From: Thermus arciformis
GTDB taxonomy: Bacteria; Deinococcota; Deinococci; Deinococcales; Thermaceae
DNA: 64,000 nt
Assembly: GCF_900102145.1 (NCBI RefSeq)
Contig: NZ_FNBC01000001.1
Span: forward strand, 1-64,000
Direction: 5' to 3'
Part shown: positions 11,177-19,887 of the stretch, piece by piece
How positions within the stretch are numbered: the first letter of the stretch is position 1
How the letters are laid out: every line of letters begins with the position of its first letter
Notes under the pieces: generated by a model
What the model was told of the DNA's origin: nothing
What the model saw: only the letters and a program-made list of their open reading frames with translations
The model's database searches: none
Program-made: the position numbers and the translations under genes

Positions 11177-11731
11177 ATGGGGGAAGCGGTGATCTTCTTG
11201 GGGCCGCCGGGGGCGGGGAAGGGCACCCAGGCGGCGAGGCTCGCGGAGGAACTTTCCTTCAAGAAGCTTTCCACCGGGGACATCCTCCGGGACCACGTGG
11301 CCCGGGGGACCCCCTTGGGCCAGCAGGTGAAGCCCATCATGGACCGGGGGGACCTGGTGCCGGACGAGCTCATCCTGGCCCTCATCCGGGAGGAGCTGGC
11401 CGACCGGGTCATCCTGGACGGGTTTCCCCGCACCCTGCCCCAGGCGGAGGCCCTGGACCGCCTCCTGGCGGAGACCGGCACAAGGCTTCTTGGCGTGGTC
11501 CTGGTGGAGGTGCCGGAGGAGGAGCTGGTGCGGCGCCTCCTCCGGCGGGCGGAGCTGGAGGGCCGCTCCGACGACAACGAGGAGACCATAAGGCGCCGCC
11601 TCGAGGTCTACCGGGAGAAGACCGAGCCCTTGGTCCACTACTATGAGAAGAAGGGGGTCTTGCGGCGGGTGGACGGCCTCGGCACCCCCGAGGAGGTCTA
11701 CGCCCGCATCCGGGCGGCCCTGGGGATCTGA
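11177..11731 (+). CDS. adk: Adenylate kinase
   Basis: Adenylate kinase interconverts ATP plus AMP and two ADP. The 184-residue product has the P-loop GPPGAGKGTQ at residues 10-19. It also has the NMP-binding KLSTGDILRDHV and the catalytic DGFPRTLPQAEAL. It is the short form: the LID is a brief loop around GRSDDNEET with no four-cysteine zinc motif. The stop overlaps the map start by one base. Placement between secY and map is conserved across bacteria. Confidence 0.98.
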   Translation: MGEAVIFLGPPGAGKGTQAARLAEELSFKKLSTGDILRDHVARGTPLGQQVKPIMDRGDLVPDELILALIREELADRVILDGFPRTLPQAEALDRLLAETGTRLLGVVLVEVPEEELVRRLLRRAELEGRSDDNEETIRRRLEVYREKTEPLVHYYEKKGVLRRVDGLGTPEEVYARIRAALGI

Positions 11732-12498
11732 TGGCCATCAAGCTGAAAAGCCCCTGGGAGATTGAGCGCATGCGGGAGGCGGGGGCCCTCCTCACCGAGG
11801 TGGTGGAGGAGGTGGGCCGCCACGTGGCCCCGGGCGTCACCACCAAGGAGCTGGACCGGATCGCCTACGAGGCCATAAGGAAGCGCAAGGCCAAGCCCGC
11901 CTTCCTCGGGCTCTACGGTTTTCCCGCCACCTTGTGCACCTCGGTGAACGAGGTGGTGGTCCACGGCATCCCCTCGGAGGAGCCCCTGAAGGAGGGGGAC
12001 ATCCTCTCCGTGGACGTGGGCCTCATCTACGGGGGCTTCGCCGCGGACATGGCCCGCACTTTCCCCGTGGGCCGGGTCTCGCCGGAGGCGGAGAGGCTCA
12101 TCCGGGATACGGAGGCCGCCTTCTGGGAGGGGATGAAGTACCTCCGCCCGGGCTTCCGCATCGGGGACGTGGCCCACGCGGTGCAGACCTTCCTGGAAAG
12201 CCGGGGCTACGGGGTGGTGCGGGAGTTCGTGGGCCACGGGGTGGGCCGGGAGATCCACGAGGACCCCCAGCTTCCCAACTTCGGTAAGCCCGGAACCGGC
12301 CCCAAGATCCGGCCCGGGATGACCCTGGCCCTCGAGCCCATGGTCACCTTGAGGCCAGCCCCTGTGGTAATATTGGAAGATGGCTGGACGGCGAGCGCCG
12401 GGCAGGGCAACCTCGCCGCCCACTACGAGAACACCGTCTTGGTGACGGAGGAAGGCCCGGAGCTTCTCACCGGGGTTCCCTTGGTGCGGGCGCGGTAG
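11731..12498 (+). CDS. map: Methionine aminopeptidase, type I
   Basis: This enzyme removes the initiator methionine from new proteins. The 255-residue pita-bread fold keeps the five metal ligands in their usual contexts: VDVG and ADMARTF for the two aspartates, [13 protein letters not shown] for the histidine, LALEPM and HYENTV for the two glutamates. The conserved substrate histidine is in VVVHGIP. There is no N-terminal SH3 or zinc extension, so it is type Ia. infA follows after seven bases. Confidence 0.97.
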   Translation: MAIKLKSPWEIERMREAGALLTEVVEEVGRHVAPGVTTKELDRIAYEAIRKRKAKPAFLGLYGFPATLCTSVNEVVVHGIPSEEPLKEGDILSVDVGLIYGGFAADMARTFPVGRVSPEAERLIRDTEAAFWEGMKYLRPGFRIGDVAHAVQTFLESRGYGVVREFVGHGVGREIHEDPQLPNFGKPGTGPKIRPGMTLALEPMVTLRPAPVVILEDGWTASAGQGNLAAHYENTVLVTEEGPELLTGVPLVRAR

Positions 12499-12505
12499 GA
12501 GGGGT

Positions 12506-12724
12506 ATGGCGAAGGAGAAGGACACCATTCGGGCGGAAGGCGTGGTCACCGAGGCTTTGCCCAACGCCACCTTTCGGGTGAAGCTGGACTCGGGGCCGGA
12601 GGTTTTGGCCTACATCTCGGGCAAGATGCGGGTGCACTACATCCGCATCCTGCCCGGGGACCGGGTGGTGGTGGAGATCACCCCCTACGACCCCACGCGG
12701 GGAAGGATCGTCTACCGCAAGTAG
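12506..12724 (+). CDS. infA: Translation initiation factor IF-1
   Basis: IF-1 is a 72-residue OB-fold protein that blocks the A site during initiation. The sequence [20 protein letters not shown] and the end [15 protein letters not shown] are typical of the family and the length is exactly the usual one. The ATG is preceded by AGGAGGGGT. It lies directly upstream of rpmJ, the usual order at the spc/alpha junction. Confidence 0.98.
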   Translation: MAKEKDTIRAEGVVTEALPNATFRVKLDSGPEVLAYISGKMRVHYIRILPGDRVVVEITPYDPTRGRIVYRK

Positions 12725-12732
12725 GAGGCGCG

Positions 12733-12846
12733 ATGAAGGTACGGGCGTCGGTCAAAAGGATGTGCGAGAAGTGCAAGGTGGTGCGCCGGCACGGCCGGGT
12801 TTACGTGATCTGCGAGAACCCCAAGCACAAGCAGCGCCAGGGCTAA
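12733..12846 (+). CDS. rpmJ: 50S ribosomal protein L36
   Basis: This small gene encodes 37 residues starting [14 protein letters not shown]. Zinc ligands C11, C14, C27 and H32 are all present, so it is the zinc-binding form of L36. GGAGGCGCG sits upstream of the ATG. It lies between infA and rpsM with nine-base gaps on either side, the order found in most bacteria. Confidence 0.97.
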   Translation: MKVRASVKRMCEKCKVVRRHGRVYVICENPKHKQRQG

Positions 12847-12855
12847 GGAGGGAAC

Positions 12856-13236
12856 GTGGCGAGGATCGCAGGCGTAGAGATTCCCAGGAACAAGCGGGTG
12901 GACGTGGCCCTCACCTACATCTACGGCATCGGGCCTGCCCGGGCCAAGGAGGCCCTGGAGAAGACGGGGATCAACCCCGCCACCCGGGTGAAGGACCTCA
13001 CGGAGGCCGAGGTGGTGCGCCTCCGCGAGTACGTGGAGAACACCTGGAAGCTGGAGGGGGAGCTTAGGGCGGAGGTGGCGGCCAACATCAAGCGCCTCAT
13101 GGACATCGGCTGCTACCGCGGCCTCCGGCACCGCCGGGGCCTGCCGGTGCGGGGCCAGCGCACCCGCACCAACGCCCGTACCCGCAAGGGTCCCCGCAAG
13201 ACCGTGGCGGGCAAGAAGAAGGCCCCGAGGAAGTAA
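12856..13236 (+). CDS. rpsM: 30S ribosomal protein S13
   Basis: S13 contacts the P-site tRNA and forms inter-subunit bridges. The 126-residue product starts from GTG ([20 protein letters not shown]) after AAGGAGGGAAC. The helix-two-turn-helix [20 protein letters not shown] and the basic end [20 protein letters not shown] are diagnostic. It is the first gene of the alpha operon block. Confidence 0.98.
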   Translation: MARIAGVEIPRNKRVDVALTYIYGIGPARAKEALEKTGINPATRVKDLTEAEVVRLREYVENTWKLEGELRAEVAANIKRLMDIGCYRGLRHRRGLPVRGQRTRTNARTRKGPRKTVAGKKKAPRK

Positions 13237-13272
13237 GCCTTTAGGGCCAGCGGATACTCCGAGAGGGAGAGT

Positions 13273-13662
13273 ATGGCCAAAAAAGCGACGAAGAAAAAGG
13301 TCAAGCGGCAGGTGGCGAACGGGAAGGCCTACATCCACGCCTCCTACAACAACACCATCGTCACCATCACCGACCCCGAGGGCAACCCCATCACCTGGTC
13401 CTCGGGCGGGGTCATCGGCTACAAGGGGAGCCGCAAAGGCACCCCCTACGCGGCCCAGCTTGCGGCCATGGACGCCGCCAAGAAGGCCATGGCCTACGGC
13501 ATGCAAAGCGTGGACGTGGTGGTCCGGGGCACCGGGGCGGGCCGGGAGCAGGCCATAAGGGCCCTCCAGGCCTCCGGCCTCCAGGTGAAGTCCATCGTGG
13601 ACGACACCCCCGTGCCCCACAACGGCTGCCGGCCCAAGAAGAAGTTCCGCAAGGCCTCGTAA
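13273..13662 (+). CDS. rpsK: 30S ribosomal protein S11
   Basis: S11 forms the 30S platform with S18. The 129-residue protein has the family motifs [20 protein letters not shown] and the C-terminal [15 protein letters not shown] 36-base gap after rpsM contains GATACT at 13253-13258, which could be a weak internal -10 box, followed by GAGAGGGAGAGT as the ribosome-binding site. Confidence 0.98.
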   Translation: MAKKATKKKVKRQVANGKAYIHASYNNTIVTITDPEGNPITWSSGGVIGYKGSRKGTPYAAQLAAMDAAKKAMAYGMQSVDVVVRGTGAGREQAIRALQASGLQVKSIVDDTPVPHNGCRPKKKFRKAS

Positions 13663-13672
13663 GGAGTAGAAG

Positions 13673-14302
13673 ATGGGTCGTTACATCGGACCAGTTTGCC
13701 GCCTTTGCCGTCGGGAAGGGGTCAAGCTTTACCTGAAGGGGGAGAGGTGCTACAGCCCCAAGTGCGCCATGGAGCGCCGCCCCTACCCCCCGGGCCAGCA
13801 CGGGCAGCGCCGCACCCGGCGCCCCTCCGACTACGCCGTTCGCCTTCGCGAGAAGCAGAAGCTCCGCCGCATCTACGGGATCTCCGAGACCCAGTTCCGC
13901 AACCTCTTTGAGGAGGCGAGCCGCAAGAAGGGGGTCACGGGCGCGGTCTTCCTGGGCCTTTTGGAGTCCCGCCTGGACAACGTGGTCTACCGCCTCGGCT
14001 TCGCCCAAAGCCGCCGCCAGGCCCGGCAGATGGTGCGCCACGGCCACATCACGGTGAACGGCCGCAGGGTGGACCTGCCCGCCTACCGGGTGAAGCCCGG
14101 GGACGAGATCGCCATCGCCGAGGGGAGCAAGAACCTGGCCTTCATCCGGGAGAACATCGAGGCCATGAAGGGGCGCAAGGTGGGCCCCTGGCTCTCCCTG
14201 GACGTGGAGGGGATGAAGGGCAAGTTCCTGCGCCTCCCCGACCGGGAGGAGCTGGCCCTTCCCGTGAACGAGCAGCTGGTGATTGAGTTCTACTCCAGGT
14301 AG
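13673..14302 (+). CDS. rpsD: 30S ribosomal protein S4, zinc-binding
   Basis: S4 nucleates assembly of the 30S body. The 209-residue product has a four-cysteine zinc site at C9, C12, C26 and C31 near the N-terminus, as in Thermus S4. The S4 RNA-binding domain follows ([20 protein letters not shown] and the [20 protein letters not shown] turn). It lies between rpsK and rpoA in the alpha operon, where S4 is the autogenous repressor in some bacteria. Confidence 0.98.
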   Translation: MGRYIGPVCRLCRREGVKLYLKGERCYSPKCAMERRPYPPGQHGQRRTRRPSDYAVRLREKQKLRRIYGISETQFRNLFEEASRKKGVTGAVFLGLLESRLDNVVYRLGFAQSRRQARQMVRHGHITVNGRRVDLPAYRVKPGDEIAIAEGSKNLAFIRENIEAMKGRKVGPWLSLDVEGMKGKFLRLPDREELALPVNEQLVIEFYSR

Positions 14303-14324
14303 TCCCTGGCCGGCAAGGAGGCCT

Positions 14325-15263
14325 ATGCTAGAGAGCAAGCTCAAAGCCCCGGTGTTCACGGTGCGCACCCAGGGGCGGGAGTACGGGGAGTTCGTCCTGG
14401 AGCCCCTGGAGCGGGGCTTCGGGGTCACCCTGGGAAACCCCCTGCGGCGCATCCTCCTTTCCTCCATCCCGGGGACCGCGGTCACCAGCGTCTACATTGA
14501 GGACGTCCTCCACGAGTTCTCCACCATCCCCGGGGTGAAGGAGGACGTGGTGGAGATCGTCTTGAACCTCAAGGAGCTGGTGGTGCGCTTCCTGGACCCC
14601 AGGATGCAGACCGCTACCCTGGTCCTCAGGGCCGAGGGCCCCAAGGCGGTGAAGGCCGCGGACTTCACCCCTTCCGCCGAGGTGGAGATCCTGAACCCGG
14701 ACCTCCACATCGCCACCCTGGAGGAGGGGGGGAGGCTTTACATGGAGGTGCGGGTGGACCGGGGGGTGGGGTATGTGCCCGCGGAGCGCCACGGCATCAA
14801 GGACCGCATCAACGCCATCCCCGTGGACGCCCTCTTCTCCCCGGTGCGCCGGGTGGCCTTCCAGGTGGAGGACACCCGCCTGGGCCAGCGCACGGACCTG
14901 GACAAGCTCACCCTCAGGATCTGGACGGACGGCTCCATCACCCCCCTCGAGGCCCTGAACCAGGCCGTGGCCATCCTCCAGGAGCACCTCTCCTACTTCG
15001 CAAGCCCCCAGATGGCCCCCGCCCTTCCCACCGCCGAGCCCCCGCAGGAGCGGGAGGAGAAGGAGGAGCTGGACCTCCCCTTGGAGGAGCTCGGCCTCTC
15101 CACCCGGGTCCTCCACAGCCTCAAGGAGGAAGGGATTGAGTCCGTGCGGGCCCTTCTGGCCCTCAACCTCAAGGACCTGAGGAACATCCCCGGCATCGGG
15201 GAAAGGAGCCTCGAGGAGATCCGCGAGGCCTTGGCCAAGCGGGGCTTTACCCTAAAGGAGTGA
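14325..15263 (+). CDS. rpoA: RNA polymerase alpha subunit
   Basis: RpoA dimerises to nucleate RNA polymerase and its C-terminal domain contacts UP elements and activators. The ATG at 14325 gives 312 residues beginning [20 protein letters not shown]. The frame is open to 14283 but that part overlaps rpsD. The N-terminal domain ([20 protein letters not shown]) runs to about residue 230. A charged linker follows, then the helix-hairpin-helix C-terminal domain ([20 protein letters not shown]). AAGGAGG precedes the start. Confidence 0.97.
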   Translation: MLESKLKAPVFTVRTQGREYGEFVLEPLERGFGVTLGNPLRRILLSSIPGTAVTSVYIEDVLHEFSTIPGVKEDVVEIVLNLKELVVRFLDPRMQTATLVLRAEGPKAVKAADFTPSAEVEILNPDLHIATLEEGGRLYMEVRVDRGVGYVPAERHGIKDRINAIPVDALFSPVRRVAFQVEDTRLGQRTDLDKLTLRIWTDGSITPLEALNQAVAILQEHLSYFASPQMAPALPTAEPPQEREEKEELDLPLEELGLSTRVLHSLKEEGIESVRALLALNLKDLRNIPGIGERSLEEIREALAKRGFTLKE

Positions 15264-15267
15264 GACC

Positions 15268-15624
15268 ATGCGCCACCTCAAGTCTGGAAGGAAGCTGAAC
15301 CGCCACTCTTCCCACCGCCTGGCTCTTTTCCGCAACCAGGCCAAAAGCCTCCTCCTGCACGGCCGCATCACCACCACCGTGCCCAAGGCCAAGGAGCTTA
15401 CGGGCTTCGTGGACCACCTGATCCACTTGGCCAAGCGGGGGGACCTCCACGCCCGCAGGCTGGTCCTTAGGGACCTTCAGGACGTGAAGCTCGTGCGCAA
15501 GCTCTTTGACGAGATCGCCCCCAAGTACCAAAGCCGCCCCGGGGGGTACACCCGGGTCCTCAAGCTGGCGGAGCGCCGCCGCGGGGACGGGGCGCCCTTG
15601 GCCCTGGTGGAGCTGGTGGAGTAA
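15268..15624 (+). CDS. rplQ: 50S ribosomal protein L17
   Basis: L17 is the last gene of the ribosomal block. The 118-residue protein begins [20 protein letters not shown] and includes [20 protein letters not shown]. The ATG lies four bases after rpoA. Its TAA is immediately followed by two GC-rich hairpin repeats, which probably end transcription of the whole operon. Confidence 0.98.
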   Translation: MRHLKSGRKLNRHSSHRLALFRNQAKSLLLHGRITTTVPKAKELTGFVDHLIHLAKRGDLHARRLVLRDLQDVKLVRKLFDEIAPKYQSRPGGYTRVLKLAERRRGDGAPLALVELVE

Positions 15625-15717
15625 GGCTACCCCATGCTGGCTTGCGCCAGCATGGGGGCCCCCAAAGGGCCCCCTCCAGCCTTGGTTCGGGCGCCCTGGG
15701 GTGCGGAATCAACCTAG
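15622..15717 (+). repeat. Degenerate GC-rich stop-codon repeat after rplQ (copy A0)
   Basis: This diverged copy of the dispersed repeat seen at 15723, 29596, 41860 and 51622 begins with the TAA stop of rplQ. It contains the stem CCCCATGCTGGC (15630-15641), the loop TTGC and the matching GCCAGCATGGGG (15646-15657), then GGGCCCCC/GGGCCCCC. The right half is related to but shorter than that of copy A and ends ACCTAG. A 12-bp GC stem directly behind the last ribosomal gene is a likely terminator, although there is no T tract. Confidence 0.75.
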
Positions 15718-15722
15718 AGACT

Positions 15723-15826
15723 TAAGTACCCCGCTCTGGCACAAGCCAGAGCGGGGGCCCCGAAAGAGCCTTCGCAAAGCCCTACCTCCGGCGTCCCATG
15801 TGGCGAAATCAAGGTGCGGGCACTTA
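15723..15826 (+). repeat. 104-bp GC-rich stop-codon repeat, full copy A
   Basis: This full-length member of the repeat family runs from TAAG to CTTA. Ends TAAGTACCC and GGGCACTTA are imperfect inverted repeats. Inside is a 12-bp stem, CCCCGCTCTGGC (15729-15740) with GCCAGAGCGGGG (15745-15756). The terminal TTA at 15824-15826 is, read on the minus strand, the TAA stop of the LapA-like gene. It is almost identical over its length to copy B at 29596-29699. Confidence 0.88.
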
Positions 15827-16300
15827 GCCTTCGGGGCCCTCCCTTCGCCCGAGGAGGCGGAGGAGCTGGTCCTCAAGCTCCCCGATATAGGCCGCCAGGG
15901 TGTTCCCGTGCTTCTCCAAAAGCTCTTCCACCCTGGCCTCTAGGGCCCGGATCTCCTCCCGTTCCGCCTCGGCGAGGCGGGCGAACTCGGCCTCGAGGTA
16001 GCGCCTGAGCTCGGTGTAGCGGCTTTGCTCCGCGTCCTCGGCCAGCTTCTTGTAGTGGAGGAGCTCCCGGGCGTAGCGCTTGACCTCCAGGAGGGCGGCG
16101 GTCTCCAGGCCGATGGTGAAGACGAGGTAGAGGAGGGTGAGCACCCCCAGGGCCACCACCAGCACGAGCCCCAAGGGGGCCTCCACCCGGGTGAGCCCCA
16201 GGGAAAGGGAGGTGGGTTTGGTGATCTCCCCCCAGTTGAGCCAGGCGAAGAGGGCGAGGAGGAGGAGCACCAGGAGGGCGAAGAGGTTGCGTGCGCTCAT
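15824..16300 (-). CDS. LapA-family membrane protein with coiled-coil tail
   Basis: The 158-residue protein has two transmembrane segments (about residues 5-22 and 42-65, with a short exposed loop between them) and a long charged helical tail rich in Glu, Leu and Arg (KRYARELLHYKKLAEDAEQS onward) predicted to be a coiled coil. This arrangement fits the LapA/DUF1049 group, whose E. coli member works in lipopolysaccharide assembly; the role in Thermus is not known. The ATG is supported by GGAGGTCAAGGC upstream and by a consensus TATAAT on the minus strand at 16330-16335, leaving a leader of about 20 nt. Its stop codon is supplied by repeat A. Confidence 0.75.
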   Translation of the reverse strand: MSARNLFALLVLLLLALFAWLNWGEITKPTSLSLGLTRVEAPLGLVLVVALGVLTLLYLVFTIGLETAALLEVKRYARELLHYKKLAEDAEQSRYTELRRYLEAEFARLAEAEREEIRALEARVEELLEKHGNTLAAYIGELEDQLLRLLGRREGPEG

Positions 16301-16329
16301 GCCTTGACCTCCATAAGGGCACCGGGGGG

Positions 16330-16337
16330 ATTATACA
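16330..16337. promoter_or_regulatory. Overlapping divergent -10 boxes
   Basis: The sequence ATTATACA holds TATAAT on the minus strand (16330-16335) for the LapA-like gene and TATACA on the plus strand (16332-16337), eight bases before the ATG of the transporter at 16346. The two -10 elements share four bases, so RNA polymerase can probably occupy only one direction at a time. No good -35 box was recognised for either. Confidence 0.55.
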
Positions 16338-16345
16338 CTGCCCCC

Positions 16346-17179
16346 ATGGGCTACCTTTACCTCCTCCTTGCCGCCTCCCTTTGGGGCCTTCTGGGCCCGG
16401 TGAGCCGCCTGGCCTTCCAGGAGGGCCTTCCTCCCCTTCAGGTGGCCTTCTTCCGGGCGGGGATCGCCTGGACCTTTTTCGCCCTCCACGCCCTGGCCCT
16501 GCGCCAGGTGCGGGTGGCCCCCCGGGACCTTCCTGTCCTCCTCCTCTTCGGCCTGGTGGGGGTGTCCCTCTTCTACGGGGCCTACCAGCTCGCGGTGGGG
16601 TTTGGGGGGGCGGCCTTGGCCTCGGTCCTCCTCTACACCGCCCCGGCCTGGGTGGCCCTGCTCTCCCGCCTGGTCTTGCGGGAGCCATTAGACGCCCTGG
16701 GGCTTTTCTCCGTGGCCCTCACCCTCCTCGGGGTGGCCCTCATGGGCCTGGGCGGGGGAAGCGAGGTGAAGGCCCTCTGGCCCGCCCTCTTCTTCGGCCT
16801 GCTTTCGGGGTTCACCTACGCCCTCTACTACATCTTCGGCAAGCTCTACCTGCCCCGCTACGCCACCCCTACCCTCTTCCTCTACGCTCTGCCCGTGGGG
16901 GCTTTAGGGCTTCTGCCTTTTGTGGACTTCGCCCCTTTGAGCCCTAAGGCCCTCTACGCCCTCCTCTTTTTGGGGACCTTTTCCACCTATGGGGCCTATC
17001 TGGCCTACTACGCTGGGCTCAGGCGGCTTCCCGCCACCCGGGCGAGCGTCCTCGCCACCCTCGAGCCCGTGGTGGCCAACCTCTTCGCCTTCCTCTTCTT
17101 CCGCGAGGTGCTTTCCCCTTTGGGCTACCTGGGGGCGGGTTTGGTCCTCCTGGCGGTCCTCCTCAGCGTGCGGCGCTAA
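16346..17179 (+). CDS. EamA/DMT-family transporter
   Basis: The 277-residue protein is almost entirely hydrophobic with about ten transmembrane segments in two homologous five-helix halves, the EamA (drug/metabolite transporter) pattern: MGYLYLLLAASLWGLLGPVS opens the first half and LFFGLLSGFTYALYYIFGKL the second. RAxxAxLEPVVA near the end (TRASVLATLEPVVANLFAFL) is typical of the family. The substrate cannot be told from sequence. The ATG at 16346 lies eight bases after a TATACA box, so the mRNA is probably leaderless or nearly so. The TAA stop is the first codon of mini-repeat H. Confidence 0.88.
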   Translation: MGYLYLLLAASLWGLLGPVSRLAFQEGLPPLQVAFFRAGIAWTFFALHALALRQVRVAPRDLPVLLLFGLVGVSLFYGAYQLAVGFGGAALASVLLYTAPAWVALLSRLVLREPLDALGLFSVALTLLGVALMGLGGGSEVKALWPALFFGLLSGFTYALYYIFGKLYLPRYATPTLFLYALPVGALGLLPFVDFAPLSPKALYALLFLGTFSTYGAYLAYYAGLRRLPATRASVLATLEPVVANLFAFLFFREVLSPLGYLGAGLVLLAVLLSVRR

Positions 17180-17220
17180 CGCCACCCCAGGGCATCCCGC
17201 GAGGCGGCGGTGGGCGCTTA
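17177..17220 (+). repeat. 44-bp minimal stop-codon repeat (copy H)
   Basis: A short element, TAACGCCACCCC...GGTGGGCGCTTA, fills the whole gap between two convergent genes. Its first three bases are the TAA stop of the transporter and its last four, CTTA, contain the TAA stop of the HNH gene on the other strand. It looks like a deletion derivative of the 93-104 bp family, because only the termini are kept. Confidence 0.65.
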
Positions 17221-17754
17221 GGGCAGGAAGGCCTTGAGGTAGGGCTCCCAGTCCGGGGGAATCCCCTTGAGGTCGGAGAGGAAGAGGGGAAGGCGGGGGC
17301 TTTTCGGGGGCCTCAGGAGGCGCATCCCCGCCTCCTCAGGGGTGCGGTCCCCCTTCTTGAGGTTGCAGGCCCGGCAGGCGGTCACCAGGTTCTCCCAGGT
17401 GTGTTTGCCCCCGCGGCTTTTGGGGAGGACGTGGTCCACGGTGAGCTCCCCTCCCTGGCGGCCGCAGTACTGGCAGGTGTACCGGTCCCGCCGGAGGACG
17501 TTCCTGCGGTTTAAGGGGATGCGGCTCGGTCCCCGCCGCACCAGGCGCTTGAGGCGGATGACGCTGGGGACGGGGATCTTGGTGGAGGGGGTGTGGAGGT
17601 AGCGGCCGCTTTCCGAGAGCATCTCCGCGCTTCCCGAAAGCACCAAAAGCACGCTCCGCTTGATGCTGGCGAGGCCCAGCACCTCGTACCCCGCGTTGAG
17701 CACCAGGACGCGGGGGGCGTCCAGGTTCAGGGGCTTTTCCTCGGCTGGCCCCAC
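17218..17754 (-). CDS. HNH endonuclease family protein
   Basis: The 178-residue protein carries an HNH nuclease core. A zinc-type CQYCG pair is followed by LTVDHVLPKSRGGKHTWENL, holding the conserved DH and N, and then CRACN. This CXXC-DHV-N-CXXC layout matches the HNH/5-methylcytosine-restriction-like family common as stand-alone genes in Thermus and Deinococcus; the target is unknown. Start: the frame continues to a TTG at 17790. The GTG at 17754 is preferred because TATCCT (minus strand, 17762-17767) stands seven bases upstream, the leaderless spacing seen many times in this window. Confidence 0.8.
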   Translation of the reverse strand: MGPAEEKPLNLDAPRVLVLNAGYEVLGLASIKRSVLLVLSGSAEMLSESGRYLHTPSTKIPVPSVIRLKRLVRRGPSRIPLNRRNVLRRDRYTCQYCGRQGGELTVDHVLPKSRGGKHTWENLVTACRACNLKKGDRTPEEAGMRLLRPPKSPRLPLFLSDLKGIPPDWEPYLKAFLP

Positions 17755-17810
17755 GCTTTCTAGGATAGCGCCGTGGTATGCTGAGGGCAACGACGGGTTG
17801 GGAGGCCCTT

Positions 17811-19148
17811 ATGACGAAACCCTTGGTTGTGCTCCTTCCCCTCTTGGGCCTGGCCCTGGCGGCTTCCCTGGAGGAGGCGGAGGCCCTTTTGCGCGCGGGG
17901 AACTACGCCCAGGCGGCCTTGGCCTATGAAGAGGTGCTGGCCCAGGACTACCGCCGCCTCGAGGCCCACCTGGGCCTGGGCGTGGCCCTCTTCCGGGCGG
18001 GCCGCCTGGAGGAGGCCCGCTTCGCCTTTGACCAGATGCTCCGGGTCTTCCCCGACCGCTACGAGGGCCACTTCAACCTGGGCCAGGTCTACCTGCGCTT
18101 GGGAAAGCCCGAGGAGGCGGCGGAGGCCTTCCAGAAGGCGGTCTCCTTGAAGCCCACCGAGGAGGCCTACCTGGCCCTGGCCGCCGCCCTCGGCCAGGCG
18201 GGCAAGGCCAAGGAGGCGGCGGAGGCCTTGAAGAAGGGGTTTTCCCCCGAGCGGAGCCTGGCTTTCCGCCTGGCCCTGGCCCAGGCCCTCTACGCCGCGG
18301 GAAGCCGGGCGGAGGCCGCGCCCGTCCTCTACGGGGTGGTCAACCAAGACCCCAAGGCGGCGGAGGCCTGGGAGCTTCTCGCCCGCATCCTGGCGGAGGA
18401 GGGGCTGAAGGGCAGGGCCCTACGGGAGCTGGACCGGGGCCTGGCCCAGGTGGAGGGGAAGGCGCGGGCCAGGCTCCTCCTCCGCAAGGCCCTCCTCTCC
18501 GAGGCCCCCGAGCCCCTCTTGAAGGAGGCCTACGCCCTTGACCCCGGCCTTTGGGAGGCCGCCTTCCACCTGGGGCAGATCCGGCTTCGGGCCGGGGACG
18601 CCAAGGGGGCCTTGGCCCCCCTCCTCGCCGCCTACCGCGCAAGCCCCGAGCCCGAGGTGGCCCAGGCCCTGGCGGCGGCCTACCTGCGCCTGGGCGACCC
18701 CCAAAGCGCCTACCGCTACGCCGGGGAGGCGGGGCCTCCTGGGACCTTCCTGAAGGCCCAGGCGGCCTACCTCCTGGGCAAGAAGGAGGAGGCCTTGAGG
18801 CTTCTGGAAGGGCTATCCACCCCCGAGGTCCAGGCCCTTAAGGGCGCCCTCCTCCTGGAGCTCGGGAGGGCCGAGGAGGCGGTGGGGGTGCTCCGTCCCC
18901 TCTACGAGGCCGGGCGGGACCCCCAGGTGGGGGTGAACCTGGCCGCCGCCCTGGTGGCCCTGGGGCGCTTCGGCGAGGCGGAGGTGGTGCTTCGCGAGGT
19001 GCTCCAGCGCCTCCCCAAGGAGGCCGCCGCCTGGTACAACCTGGGCCTGGCCCTGAAGGGCTTGAACCGGGAGGGAGAAGCGGAGCGCGCCCTGCGGCAG
19101 GCCGCGGCCTTGGGCTCCAAGGAGGCCCGGGCCCTTCTCGGGAGGTAG
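17811..19148 (+). CDS. Exported TPR-repeat protein
   Basis: The 445-residue protein starts with a signal peptide (MTKPLVVLLPLLGLALAASL), followed by tetratricopeptide repeats over nearly all of its length (for example YAQAALAYEEVLAQDYRRLE and AWYNLGLALKGLNREGEAER). It is therefore likely periplasmic or membrane-associated and acts as a protein-protein scaffold; no enzyme domain is visible. The ATG at 17811 with GGGAGG upstream is chosen over the in-frame ATG at 17778 because it gives a proper signal peptide. It is followed one base later by a SPOR-domain protein, so the two may work together at the cell envelope. Confidence 0.85.
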   Translation: MTKPLVVLLPLLGLALAASLEEAEALLRAGNYAQAALAYEEVLAQDYRRLEAHLGLGVALFRAGRLEEARFAFDQMLRVFPDRYEGHFNLGQVYLRLGKPEEAAEAFQKAVSLKPTEEAYLALAAALGQAGKAKEAAEALKKGFSPERSLAFRLALAQALYAAGSRAEAAPVLYGVVNQDPKAAEAWELLARILAEEGLKGRALRELDRGLAQVEGKARARLLLRKALLSEAPEPLLKEAYALDPGLWEAAFHLGQIRLRAGDAKGALAPLLAAYRASPEPEVAQALAAAYLRLGDPQSAYRYAGEAGPPGTFLKAQAAYLLGKKEEALRLLEGLSTPEVQALKGALLLELGRAEEAVGVLRPLYEAGRDPQVGVNLAAALVALGRFGEAEVVLREVLQRLPKEAAAWYNLGLALKGLNREGEAERALRQAAALGSKEARALLGR

Positions 19149-19149
19149 G

Positions 19150-19887
19150 ATGGGCTGGCTTAAGGAAAACTGGCTGGACGCTCTGATCTTTCTCCTCATC
19201 GCCTTGGTGGCGGCGGGGATTGTCCTCTACCTCACGGGGGTCAACCCCTTCGCCCGCCCCCAGGCCCAGCCCGCTCCGGCCCCGGTCCAGACCGCCCCGG
19301 CGGAAAGCCCGCCTTCCCCTAAGGCCCCGGAGCCCGTGGTCACGGTGATCCCCCTGCCCCAGGCGCCCGAGGAGGCGCCCCCGGCCAGGCCTGAACCCGC
19401 CCCCGAGGCCAAACCCCCTGCCCCGGCCCCGGCCAAGCCCTTGCCCGAGGGGAGCTTTCGGGTGGTGGTGGGGGCCTTCGCCAACCCGGAAAACGCCGCC
19501 CGGCTCAGCCGGGAGCTCGCCGCCAAGGGGTACCCCGTGCGCCTCGAGGCCTCGGGGAGCCTTACCCGGGTGGTGGTGGGCCCTTACCGCAGCGAGGAGG
19601 AGGCGAGACGGGTGGCCCAGGCCCTTTCCGGCTACGGGGCCCAGGTTTACCGCGGCCAGGCCCCGGCCTCCCCTCCCCAGGAGGGCCTCTACCTGCAGGT
19701 GGGTGCCTTCCAGAAGGAGGAAAACGCCCTGGCCCTGGCGAATAAGCTCAAGGAGATGGGGCTTCCCGTGGTCCTGGTCAAGGACGGGGTCTACCGGGTT
19801 CGGGTGGGGCCGGTGGCCCCGGAGGAAAAGGAGGCCCTCAGGGCCCGGATAGAGGCCTTGGGCCTCCAGGCCTTGGAGGTGCGATGA
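19150..19887 (+). CDS. Membrane-anchored protein with two SPOR domains
   Basis: The 245-residue protein has a short cytoplasmic N-terminus and one transmembrane helix (about residues 10-30). A Pro/Ala-rich linker (residues 35-100) follows, then two SPOR repeats: SFRVVVGAFANPENAARLSR to about residue 170, and GLYLQVGAFQKEENALALAN to the end. SPOR domains bind denuded glycan strands at division septa, so a role in cell division or wall remodelling is likely; that role is inferred. It is encoded between the TPR protein and rex, overlapping rex by four bases. Confidence 0.85.
   Translation: MGWLKENWLDALIFLLIALVAAGIVLYLTGVNPFARPQAQPAPAPVQTAPAESPPSPKAPEPVVTVIPLPQAPEEAPPARPEPAPEAKPPAPAPAKPLPEGSFRVVVGAFANPENAARLSRELAAKGYPVRLEASGSLTRVVVGPYRSEEEARRVAQALSGYGAQVYRGQAPASPPQEGLYLQVGAFQKEENALALANKLKEMGLPVVLVKDGVYRVRVGPVAPEEKEALRARIEALGLQALEVR

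Noticed and set aside
15622-15826. A riboswitch or tRNA in the gap after rplQ
   Set aside because: The structure is explained by two copies of the dispersed repeat; there is no tRNA cloverleaf or CCA and no known aptamer motif.
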